Positions 1-8,316 of a stretch of DNA of 22,074 nt are shown here, in pieces (positions within the stretch are counted from its first letter, which is position 1; each line of letters opens with the position of its first letter). The translations under genes were made by a program, and so were the position numbers. The notes beneath the pieces were generated by a model, which saw only the letters and a list, made by a program, of their open reading frames with translations, did no database searches and was not told the DNA's origin. Source of the DNA: Russula earlei (taxonomy: Eukaryota > Basidiomycota > Agaricomycetes > Russulales > Russulaceae); NCBI GenBank assembly GCA_025769875.1, contig JAGFNK010000777.1, forward strand, positions 1-22,074, in the 5' to 3' direction.

Positions 1-365
1 TCTACTCTTCGCCTTTCCCTTCCTTTCCTAAGAGTCTCTCTTCACTCCCCTGAGAAGAGCTCTCCTCCTTTAAGACCTACCTTCCTCTACTCTCTCTGTG
101 TTGTTGAAGGTCCCCGACGGACTTGAAACGCATATAGCTAGTGGAACCAGCCCTAGTCTATTCCCATTATCAACTTACCCTAGCTTCTCAACGGACTGAG
201 TCGTACTAGGAAGGGTCTATTGGCCATAACCTGTTTAGCATAAAACACTTCGACCACTGTAGGGATCCTTACTCTTTATACACGGGAACCAGCCCGTTCT
301 TGAACACCTCTCTATCATTGACTTGTCTTTACGCTTGTGAACTGACACGGCTAGTTACCATGAAG
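1..365 (+). repeat. LTR fragment, 3' part, cut by window edge
   Basis: This stretch matches, in reverse complement, the block 9887-10245 with only scattered substitutions and small gaps. The shared sequence stops in both copies just after gttaccatga. The fuller copy at 9887-10612 has a TATA-like tatatataag upstream in the same sense, so I read the family as an LTR and this piece as its downstream (R/U5) part in plus orientation. Its beginning lies outside the window. No protein-coding signal is seen. What follows it (366-881) is either internal element sequence or flank; I cannot tell which. Confidence 0.6.
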
Positions 366-881
366 AACTATGTTTCATCCCTTGATTGTGATCATCTTTA
401 TTGTTTCCCCTTTTTGTTTCATCTCTTGTGTCTCACCTATTGTTTCAAGATACCTTTTTTGCTATTGGTTAGCCTTTATCTATTGTTTCCACATATAGTA
501 CTGTTGTTAGGATTCAACTTGCATCCATGATTGACTGCTTACCTATGATTGCTTACTCTTTCTTGCTTACTGATAGGATGACTGATGCTTTGTGATCACT
601 GACTAATAGGATGACTGATGCTTAGTGATTGCTTACTGGACTGATGACAGATACTAGGAAAGAATGACTCATGTGAGTCATTATTGATACTTTTGAATTG
701 CAATTCTCATTTTTGGATAGTAGTGGGTCTCAGCTATGTGTTCCCCAAGTTTCATACGAATCGGATCAGCCATTATGGAGATACAGTGTCACAAGTACCA
801 GTGCCTCGGACTGGACTGGCAACCAGGCTAGCCTACCTGGACAAGACTCACATCTAATGCATGTTTAATGACTCTCTTAGT
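366..881. other. Non-coding stretch with a short tandem repeat
   Basis: No convincing gene. The 5' half is T-rich. Around 569-650 a unit of about 30 bases containing aggatgactgatgct is repeated with variations (gataggatgactgatgctttgtgat, then taataggatgactgatgcttagtgat). The stretch lies between the LTR fragment and the outer end of the left palindrome arm. Confidence 0.4.
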
Positions 882-1754
882 GGCTAAGCAGCTCCATTGT
901 TTTCATGAGATTTGAGTGAGAATTGGTGGAGCTGGACTCAAGCCACCTCCACATGTGTATTAGATGAATTACAACTCAAAATCATGGTCTATATCTATTG
1001 TTGTACCCATGGGATGTCTTGAGGCAGCCCCATAGTGTTTTTGACTCAAGCATTGTGGTGTGCAATGTCGTTTCCCTCATATCGTGTGACAGTAGCATGG
1101 TTGTGTGCCGGGAAGGAGCCCCCCCAGGAAGTGCACACCTGAGCCCATGGGGTGGTGAAGTGTGTCCAAGAATGCAGAATGACTTCATAAGACTGAAGCT
1201 CCAAAGAGGAGGAGCACCTAGCGGGAATGTGAGAACGCGTTTGTTCATTCGACTGCACTCAGGTTCACACAGATGATAAGGGAACAACAGGGCAACTTTA
1301 TTCAACATGGTAGCAGATACAGGTGGGAACTAAGGCTAAGGGACAGGAAAAGCACAAAAGACAGGCATATGAAAGGAAATCTAGACGTGAGAAGGGGACC
1401 GAAGCTGGACAATGCAAGGTATCAAGTTGTGGTCTCCAGTGGTTGTGGTAGTGGCATGTGGCGATTTGTGAAGGATGGCCAAGGCCAGGTGTGGTGATGA
1501 GGGGTGTGGTCGAGTCGCGATGCGAGGAGGGGGAGACAATGCAAAGGAGAGGCTGGAGGGGGGGATAGGGAGAGTGCTGGTGGGTGGTCGCTTGGGCGCT
1601 GATGGCGCTGTTGAACGTAATTGCAGGTGGGACAATTGGAGAGATTGGATGGCAGATGCAAGGTAGAGGAGCGAGGGGGCATGGAAGTAGAAAGGGAGAG
1701 GGAAGACAGCGGCAGGCTGGGAAATGGACGCATAGGCGGCATGCAGATCTCTGA

Positions 1755-1945
1755 GGCCCATGATACCAACCGAGAATTCTTGAACTTCGAACTTGAACTT
1801 GAATTTCGGGATTTTCCGGGAGTGACTGGTGTGACCAGTGTGATATAAGTGACATCGCATATATGATAAACTAATAGGTTTTTTTTTTAATATGAGTTTT
1901 TATTCGCTTGTGATTTGCATATTCGCGTATTGTGATTGCAGCCGT
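1755..1945 (+). repeat. Harbinger terminal inverted repeat, left
   Basis: About 190 bp match the reverse complement of 4908-5117. I see one substitution in the first 100 bases (ttgaacttcg against ttgaatttcg), a one-base difference in a T run, and a gap where the right end has an extra copy of gcttgtgatttgcatattc. The transposase reading frame runs into this repeat and stops inside it at 1871-1873. Confidence 0.9.
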
Positions 1946-3436
1946 GACTGGGAACTGACTCAGTCCGCTTGTGTCCGCTGAATGTTGCCGAGGCATACTG
2001 TAGGGCCCAGGATCCATGCACGCGGAGCGAGAGATTTTTGAAGAGGAAATGGAAAATCTTTTTTTGAAAAAAATACTATTCAATACACGTTCTGCGCGGT
2101 CCCTCTGAATTCTCTGATACTGCTCCCACATGTCATCAGCAATTTTATCTCGCCTGATATTTGCTCGCTCCCTCTCACGCTGCGTCACAGGGCCTGTTCC
2201 AAGTTCACCAGCCAGCGCTTCCTCTTCTTGTGCGTCCATCTGGAGGTCAGCCACTTGGTCGTCAAAGGTGCCAATCTCCCTAGAGTCATATGCGCGAATA
2301 AGATTGTGAAGTGCTGCGAGCGCACATGGGATGCGTGCTTGAACTCCCATGTCATACTCGTGGGGTTGTGAGAGAATCTTGAAACGACGCTTGAGAATTC
2401 CAAAAATGCGTTCAATGACATTGCGAGCTGGGCATGACGCAATTGAACAGCTCCTTGGGTGTGCGTGGCCTAGGACAAACATCAGTAAGACAACTTGAAA
2501 GTAAGACAACAAAGACTCACCTTGTGCGAGCACGGCCCCATTCAGCTAGATGGTACCGCACGCCTCGATAAGGGGTGAGAAGTACATCTGACGAGGCAAA
2601 ACCCGCATCACCAAGATAATACTTCCCCCTTGGGACACGAAGATCAGAATGATGTGCTGCGTGAAAAAGTGTCGCGTCAGCAGTGGAACCCTCCCAACCA
2701 GTCAGCAGGTAGGTGAAGCGGAGGTCGAATGAGCATCCCACGAGGCAGTTCTGCGTGAGACCTCCTTTGCGGTTCCTTGCCGCATCACGCTCTGCAGCAG
2801 TGGCAAAACAGTCGATATGTGTACCATCGATAGCACCCAGCGCGTCCTTGAGAAATGGAAAGAATTTGGGGTTGCTTTGGATGAAGGGGGTGAGGGGGTG
2901 AATCGGCATCGGGAAGGCGCACAAATGTGGTGTAGAAGGGAGGGCTCGAGAGAACGCCTAGAATTTTTTTAAAATACCTAGCTATCCATCAGACGACATC
3001 TGAAAGAAACCTGAGAGATACTTACTTTGAAATGGTGCGGGGGTGACCGCTGAAAACGCTCTCCGACATGTGTCGATGGCAGCCCTGTGACAGCTGTATA
3101 AAGGAAGATAGCAATTTGTTCTTTGACTTGGACGTGTCGTGATGATGAGATACCAAGTCGTTGGAGGATCCGCTGGAGGATGATAAATACTTTTTTATGC
3201 ACCCCAAGCTCAGTCCAAATGCGCTCTGGATGGCCAGTGAGTAGGTCCTCAACCCACTTAGCCCCAGTGTATGAAGATGTGTGATATGGGATAGGAGGAC
3301 GATAGAGGGGTTCAAGGAGCTCAAGTAATGCTTGGCAGCAAAGTAGGAGAACAGTTGACATATTTAACATGACATAGAGCCGTTGGTGCCGTTGGCGTCG
3401 CCATTGTACCCATTGCTGATGAGGGTTATCAGGCAT
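1871..3436 (-). pseudogene. PIF/Harbinger DDE transposase, frameshifted
   Basis: Would encode the nuclease that cuts and rejoins the Harbinger element. The start ATG is at 3436 (MPDNPHQQW). Introns read by eye are 2978-3025 (48 nt, GTAAGT donor) and 2470-2520 (51 nt). Visible family motifs: GERFQRS and TISK in exon 1; IGAIDGTHI-type AIDGTH (first catalytic Asp), GWEGSTAD (second Asp) and GKYYLGDAGF in exon 2; NVIERIFGILKRRF (catalytic Glu) in exon 3. The frame is broken by apparent single-base changes: an extra C in the C5 run at 3039-3043, an extra C in one of the C5 runs within 2886-2898, and two missing bases shortly before the NVIERIF motif in exon 3. The C-terminal codons lie in the terminal repeat. 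The family is certain. The indels could be true decay or consensus errors in the assembly. Confidence 0.88.
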
Positions 3437-3586
3437 CTTGAGCGAGGGAGGGGACAACAACGGGGACAAAGCGTGCAACTTTTTGACAGAAAATGTTTTT
3501 TGGCACATCACATGTAATTTCACAATGTGTGAAATATTTATTTGGATACACATACATGACACAACAACACAAATCATCGCTTACGC

Positions 3587-4810
3587 TCACTTCACTTTCT
3601 CCACCAGATTACATATGTATCCACATGCAAACTCACGTGATGACTCCACGGATATGAGCGCGAGGTAGCCATCCACCTCTCCGATGCCGCAATTGGCAAA
3701 CAGGGATAATGCTGGGACAATATCATCAGTTGGCAACCAACAACCATTTGTGATATCCTTGATATCACTGGCAAGGTGTTGGACTGCCAGTGTCCGGCGT
3801 GCATACTCGGGAAGTGCCAAAAATCCAGGTACAGTATCACCTGTGAGTGCGGGTGCAGGTGCAGGTGTGGGTGCGAGTGCGAGTGCGGGTGTGGGTGCGA
3901 GTGCGGGTGCAGGTGCGAATTCAGGCATGGGCGGGGAGAAACCAAGAGAATGGACAGTTGAGTCGAAGACATCAACAACTCTGTTCATGACCGCTGTAAC
4001 ACCCATGACAGCAGACGCCACGGTGTCACCCCTCTGTTTTTTAGCTGAAGATGTTTCGGTCATCAGGATATCGTCAATGCGAGGTGATTTACGCTTGTTG
4101 GTTACAAAGTCAAATGAGGTATTTGATGGTGAAGTCGATGCCCTCCTGCTGCTGCTGACTTGAGACAAATTGGGGGTCAGGTGAGCAGGAGTAGGTGGCT
4201 GGGATGGAGCATGCTCAGCACAAGGTATTGGCTGCGAAGCCCGGTATGCGTGTTTGCCTTTGGTTTTTGTTCCTACAAGAGATTCCATGGCCTCGCAATG
4301 TGGCCAGCCCTTGTGGTGGAACTTCTTGACCGCTGGTTTGTCCTACTAAAGTAAGATATTGTCGACAAATCAGGAGTTACAGACGCACTGCAACCAGCTC
4401 ATCATACACTGCCTGATTTTGATTTTCTGCTGATATGTCCATTCCTGTCACATCATCCCAAGCCATGCCAGACTTATTTTGATCGCTGAAATGGTGTCCC
4501 AGTCGGTCTTCATCTAGTTGAACGGTGTCAGTGTTGAGGTGTAGTCAAAAGAGGAAACACGTACCCTTTGCCACTTCGTCTTGCACGAGCTCAGAGTTTT
4601 GAAGCCACCCTTCTTACAAAGGGACCTAATTTGACTGGCCGCCTCATTGAAGACTTGATCCTTGAACATAGCATTGGACGTCATTTGGTCCTTGTGCTCC
4701 AAGAGGAAGTTTAAGAACTCGGCTTCCTCCTCAGTCGTCCATCTTGCCTTGATATCTGCTCAGGTTTCTTCTGCAGAGGAATCAGAGCTTCTTGACGAGC
4801 GGGTCTGCAT
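3587..4810 (-). pseudogene. Harbinger Myb/SANT-like accessory protein, broken
   Basis: In PIF/Harbinger elements the second gene encodes a Myb/SANT-like DNA-binding protein that helps transposase reach the element ends. Here the ATG at 4810 opens MQTRSSRSSDSS, followed by a trihelix-like start RWTTEEEAEFLNFLLEHK. Introns by eye: 4514-4564 (51 nt) and 4343-4388 (46 nt). Exon 2 has SGMAWDDVTGMD. Exon 3 begins DKPAVKKFHHKGWPHCEAM, the usual distal part of this domain, then a low-complexity region with Ala-Pro/Ala-Leu repeats (hexamer array 3844-3918) and a C-terminal tail ending about 250 codons into the exon. Lesions: TGA at 4760-4762 in place of a likely Arg before the domain, and one missing A near 4477-4480. 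It is on the same strand as the transposase gene and 150 bp upstream of it. Confidence 0.8.
3844..3918 (-). repeat. Hexanucleotide tandem repeat coding Ala-Pro/Ala-Leu
   Basis: About a dozen imperfect copies of ggtgcR/gagtgc-type hexamers (plus strand). On minus they encode alternating Ala with Pro, Leu or Thr inside the Harbinger Myb/SANT-like protein. Because the unit is a multiple of three, length changes keep the reading frame. Confidence 0.85.
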
Positions 4811-4907
4811 GGGAGGTGATGATCAGGATCAGGAAAATAAAGTGTGGGGTGACGCCGAAGTGAAGGTGAAAAGAAGGTACTGACAAAGGGCTTACACATG
4901 TGCAATC

Positions 4908-5117
4908 ACACACAAATATGCGAATACGCGAATATGCAAATCACAAGCGAATATGCAAATCACAAGCGAATAAAAACTCATATTAAAAAAAAACCTATTA
5001 GTTTATCATATATGCGATGTCACTTATATCACACTGGTCACACCAGTCACTCCCGGAAAATCCCGAAATTCAAGTTCAAGTTCGAAATTCAAGAATTCTC
5101 GGTTGGTATCATGGGCC
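4908..5117 (-). repeat. Harbinger terminal inverted repeat, right
   Basis: Reverse complement of the left repeat. Its inner part holds extra subterminal copies of gcgaatatgcaaatcaca (about 4928-4972) that the left end has only once. Such subterminal motifs are candidate binding sites for the Myb-like protein or the transposase; that role is an inference. Confidence 0.88.
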
Positions 5118-5120
5118 TGA

Positions 5121-5714
5121 CTAACAAAGTGAGAGTCTAGTAAAAAAGGGGAGAAAAGCATACTGAAATGTACAGTAGCAACACCGTCCAATGGCAACGA
5201 AGATGGTGGTGTGGTATGGGGCTCTTTGGCTGTGTGTTGGGACTTGTTGGTGCATGGTGAAGGCGGGGGTGTTGAGGGTGAGGGCGTGCGGCGGTTGATG
5301 GGGGCAACGACGATGATGATGTGAGGACGAAGAGGAGATGGCACGAAAGGAATACGCACATATGTACTCTTGTAAGTGATTCGCGGCCAGCCATATAGCT
5401 GTGTGGGTGAGTTGACATCGAGGCCGTGTGCCTTTGCGACAATTTTGCATGTCTTGTGGTCCATGCGTTTGTGCTGTAGTGAGGTCCCAGGCTTCTGCAT
5501 TTACATAGGCATAGGACTCTTCCTCCCCATCCTCATCAATAGCAGGAAGGGATGTCTTGGAAGCCTGAGCTTGTGGTTGTGATCGCTTCAGTCGAGTGGG
5601 AGTGCCTGAGCTGTCACTTTCATTTCCACCAGTTTTTTTTCGGGCAGCCTTCCTTTGGCCAGTAGTACGTGTCGATGCAGGCTGGCATTTTGAAGCACGT
5701 TGCTTCGAGCCCAT
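5121..5714 (-). CDS. Left-arm repeat ORF, 197 aa, internally deleted relative
   Basis: An open frame of 197 codons from ATG 5714. The first 75 residues (MGSKQRASKCQPAST..., then a basic KAARKKTGG patch, a Ser-rich patch, IDEDGEEESYAYVNAEA) are shared with exon 1 of the right-arm gene at 8317. From about residue 76 the two differ: the left copy runs through about 120 bp of its own sequence and then into the block that in the right arm only reappears at 11965, after 3.4 kb. The left copy is thus a deletion derivative, or descends from another part of the parent gene. The C-terminal half is His/Pro/Ser-rich and may not be truly coding. The Harbinger element sits about three bases beyond its stop. 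I do not recognise a domain in it. Confidence 0.45.
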   Translation of the reverse strand: MGSKQRASKCQPASTRTTGQRKAARKKTGGNESDSSGTPTRLKRSQPQAQASKTSLPAIDEDGEEESYAYVNAEAWDLTTAQTHGPQDMQNCRKGTRPRCQLTHTAIWLAANHLQEYICAYSFRAISSSSSHHHRRCPHQPPHALTLNTPAFTMHQQVPTHSQRAPYHTTIFVAIGRCCYCTFQYAFLPFFTRLSLC

Positions 5715-5831
5715 GAGGGTTTAGGGGGTTGAAATGGAGGGGTAGAGCAAGGTATGGTGAGCAGCTCTGGGAAGGGAAGAACACCCTGTTGTCATCCTGG
5801 AGTAGGAGTGGACAGGTGGACAGTTGATGAA

Positions 5832-6659
5832 TGTTACGAACCAAGGCCAGGTCCTGGCCATAGATGGTCCTATTTCACTCAAGAGAGACCTCTCTCATTT
5901 TGCATTACCAACTCCCTTCCGTTTTCTGGGCTATCCCTCCTGCAGTGCAAGATATCACTATTGCAAAGGCACTATAACACGACCAGGCACCCGTTTCCTA
6001 ATCGGGTAATCATCGCGTGGCAGCCACATGGTCACCCAGCCACCAGGAACCCGAAACAGTGGCACAAACTCTTAGAAACCATTGCATAACTCATCTGATG
6101 TCATCAAGGCTCCAATGACATCATGGCTGACTGAGCAACTCCACAGTGACCTCATAGGCTCACTAAGCGCTCCACAGTGATATCATAATGATGTCATCGC
6201 TCCACAATGATCAGTAATGTGCTCAGTAAGCCTGAAACTTGACACAAGCAAGTTTATGCCTCTGTAGTCCTGTTGGATGGTACGAAAGAGTCTAGAATAG
6301 TCCCAGTTCTTTGTAATCAACCCTGTACACTGTATATAAGCCCCAATGAAGTATGGCAGTCGTCAGACTGTCCATTTGTGATACTCTCATCTTCCTGGGT
6401 ACTTCCCCATGACTGCTCAGTTTAAAGACTCCCCTCGCTTCCAAGGTACTCTTCTACGACCGCCTTGTTTAAAGCCCCTTGTTGCACTGGCTTCTAACCT
6501 TCGCCTCTGCCTCCAGTTACACGTACCAGTCCCCATCTGGTACATCTTAGTCATTTGGCTCGTCCTCTTGTTCAACGCTGCCTACACCATGTACCATCTG
6601 TTCCGACCCTTGCCCACCTGCTCCTGAGTCCACACGGATCAGCAGTATGTGTCTTGACA
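5832..6659 (+). mobile_element. Solo LTR of an LTR retrotransposon, 828 bp
   Basis: Begins TGTTACGAACC and ends GTCTTGACA, giving TG...CA termini, and is flanked by the 5-bp duplication ATGAA (5827-5831 and 6660-6664). The right arm at 8199-8203 has the single, uninterrupted site (TTCAT on plus), confirming the insertion and both borders. A TATA-like tatataag at 6333-6340 shows plus orientation. The upstream part holds several variants of gctccacagtgatatcat and ATF/CRE-like palindromes (see findings). There is no internal region, so this is what remains after recombination between two LTRs. The TGTTACG start resembles fungal Ty3/gypsy LTRs. Confidence 0.92.
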
Positions 6660-6666
6660 ATGAATA

Positions 6667-6699
6667 AGCCACACAACTCTTTATGCACTCGCTTTACGC
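6667..6699 (+). repeat. Mariner terminal inverted repeat, left
   Basis: Reads AGCCACACAACTCTTTATGC and on to CTTTACGC. It pairs with 8164-8196 with four differences, each a CpG transition. Confidence 0.85.
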
Positions 6700-6738
6700 T
6701 TTCTTTACATCACACTTTTCGCACACTCAACTAAACAT

Positions 6739-7906
6739 ATGCCACGTGGCCGGGCGTTGTCTGATGATGCATGCTGGATTATCTTACACATGTCTTCAAG
6801 ATTGACCCTTGACGATATCACCCATCACACTGGAGTTCCTCGTCATACTATAGAGCGCATTGTGGCCGATTTTAGATCTCGTGGAACAGCCAATCGCCCA
6901 AACAGTCTACTCCAACCAGCAAATGGAATCCTTACAATGCAGGAAGTACAAGTGAGTTCCCCACATTCTCTAGTTCGTTCTGTGGCGCATATTGGCTAGT
7001 TTCTTCAAGGCACCATCGTCCATACTCTGGATGCCTATCTTGACGAGCTGAGAGATATTTTAAGAGAAAGGACTGGCATTGAGGTGTCATTGATGACTAT
7101 ATGGTGTACCCTGGGAAGGGGTGGCTTCACGATGAAGAAGGTAAGTCATTTCACCATGAGTTCACACTCAAGTGCACTGACTTGCCCAGCTGAGCAAAAA
7201 TGCACTAGAGTGCAACAAGGACCTGTGCCTTCAGTATCGGTATACCTTTGGCATCACCTATACCACAGAGCAGGTGGTTTTTGTGGATGAAAGCTCCTTT
7301 GATCGCCGAACTGACCTTCGAGGGCGAGCATGGGCGATGTCAGGGCAAGCAGCGGTAAGGAAGAGCTTTTTCATTTGAGGAAAATGGTGTGTCCTGCTAT
7401 CTATATCTACAACAGACTAGAATACAAAGTATCCAGTTATTCACTTCTCCCAGCACTCTCGCTCGATGGCATCATCTATAGCCAGCTGGTTGAGGTTTCT
7501 TTCACATCTGAACTATTTACCAGCTTCATCCAAGGTCTACTTTTGAAAATGAATCCCTTCCCTGGCAAGAACTCAGTATTGATCATGGACAACGCGCGGA
7601 TTCATAGAAGTCCACGAATACTCCAAATGGTCGAAGAAAGGTATTATATTGTTTTCTCATGCTGATATATTGCTCATTTCATGAAGGGGATGTTGGCTCC
7701 TTTACCTGCCACCATACTCTCCTGATTTTAATCCAATCGAACTCGCATTTTCAAAGATCAAGGCCTACGTTCATCGGAATGGGGGTGTGGCTCGTGCTGA
7801 CTTGGGTGGTGATGATGCCAATGTGTGGGTTTTCCTGTATAGGTCAGCATTCTCTGTTACGTCGGATGACGCAGCAGGTTGGTTCCACAAATGTCACTAT
7901 ATCTGA
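6739..7906 (+). pseudogene. IS630/Tc1-mariner DDE transposase, one nonsense codon
   Basis: Encodes the cut-and-paste transposase of the surrounding element. Five exons can be read by eye: 6739-6951, 7000-7140, 7190-7386, 7437-7640, 7687-7906, with introns of 46-50 nt; phases agree throughout and give 324 residues. The N-terminus is a helix-turn-helix (DITHHTGVPRHTIERIVADF), then LDAYLDELRDIL...TIWCTL. The DDE_3 core shows VFVDESSFDRRT (first Asp), VLIMDNARIHRSP (second Asp) and PPYSPDFNPIELAFSKIK (Glu). The length fits fungal members. The only clear lesion is TGA at 7376-7378, between KSFFI and GK, where relatives have Arg. Start: ATG 6739, 72 bp inside the left terminus. Confidence 0.9.
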
Positions 7907-8163
7907 CTTTTTCCGAGTTACTGTGGTGTCCCCTTGTTGGACTGTATTGTACCTTGCAAAGCTACCGTTCTGGCCTTGAACATCATTGGACCCCAAGCCA
8001 ACTGCTGCCCCCAGCAGTGGAAGACCCCCACCACTCATGGCTGCTGGCCATGAAATCAGCTGTGCTGGCCTTTCCCCCTACAACCTGCTCCCCATGTTCT
8101 CACCCGCATCCACGAACTCACTACGACACCTGCACAGGCGCCTCATGTGTGGGCCCTGTTGTT

Positions 8164-8196
8164 GTGTAAAGCGAGCGCGTAAAGAGTCGTGTGGCT
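8164..8196 (-). repeat. Mariner terminal inverted repeat, right
   Basis: Reverse complement reads AGCCACACGACTCTTTACGC and on to CTTTACAC. It keeps three CpGs that the left repeat has lost and has lost one that the left keeps. Confidence 0.85.
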
Positions 8197-8316
8197 TATT
8201 CATCAACTGTCCACCCTGTCCACTCCTACTCCAGGACGACGACAGGGTGTTCTTCCCTTCCCAGAGCTGCTCACCATACCTTGCTCTACCCCTCCATTTC
8301 AACCCCCTAAACCCTC

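Larger units (their letters stand above)
1755..5117 (-). mobile_element. PIF/Harbinger DNA transposon, 3363 bp
   Basis: The ends are exact inverted repeats starting GGCCCATGATACCAACC. The element is flanked by TGA (1752-1754 and 5118-5120), a 3-bp target duplication. The opposite arm at 12229-12245 holds the uninterrupted site with a single TGA (TCA on plus, 12236-12238), which fixes both borders. It carries the two genes usual for PIF/Harbinger, both on minus: a DDE transposase (3436 to 1871) and a Myb/SANT-like protein (4810 to 3587). Known family members use a 3-bp target, usually TWA, so TGA is somewhat unusual. The terminal repeats are almost identical, suggesting recent insertion, yet both genes carry lesions. 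Confidence 0.93.
882..5831 (-). repeat. Left arm of a large inverted duplication
   Basis: Reading leftwards from the dyad, this arm is the reverse complement of the right arm in blocks: 5515-5831 pairs with 8199-8530, 5119-5392 with 11965-12238, about 1212-1757 with 12236-12775, 1026-1046 with 12775-12795, and 882-1034 with 13386-13551. The last left-arm bases (6660-6666) were pushed away by the solo LTR at 5832-6659. Blocks without a partner are the Harbinger insertion (1755-5117), about 165 bp at 1047-1211, and about 120 bp at 5393-5514. A polyadenylation-type AATAAA (minus strand, 1298-1303) lies in the distal part, as it does at 12684-12689 in the partner. Each arm therefore looks like one transcribed unit reading away from the centre. 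Confidence 0.85.
6667..8196 (+). mobile_element. IS630/Tc1-mariner transposon, 1530 bp, at palindrome centre
   Basis: Terminal inverted repeats of about 32 bp (AGCCACAC.ACTCTTTA..., 6667-6699 and 8164-8196) flank one transposase gene, and TA lies outside each end (6665-6666, 8197-8198). TA duplication is the hallmark of this superfamily. The four differences between the repeats (a/g, t/c, a/g, g/a) are all CG in one end and TG or CA in the other. Outside the TA the two flanks are reverse complements of each other, so the element occupies the exact dyad of the large palindrome. The alternative is that the long arms are extended terminal repeats of a larger element. Confidence 0.88.

Noticed and set aside
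300..530. 76-codon plus open frame with hydrophobic stretches
   Set aside because: T-rich sequence gives runs of Leu/Phe/Ser; it starts within the LTR fragment and has no homologue that I recognise.
1298..1860. Long minus-strand open frames, Pro/Ser-rich
   Set aside because: They overlap in several frames in CT-rich sequence, the matching frames at 12186-12559 differ by indels, and one crosses the Harbinger border. Composition explains them better than coding.
3592..3978. His/Pro-repeat open frame beside the Myb-like gene
   Set aside because: It is the hexamer repeat read in another frame; the Ala-Pro frame continues the recognised protein.
5832..6659. Small plus-strand open frames (for example 6409-6627) as genes
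   Set aside because: They lie inside a solo LTR with proven target duplication and have no recognisable domain.
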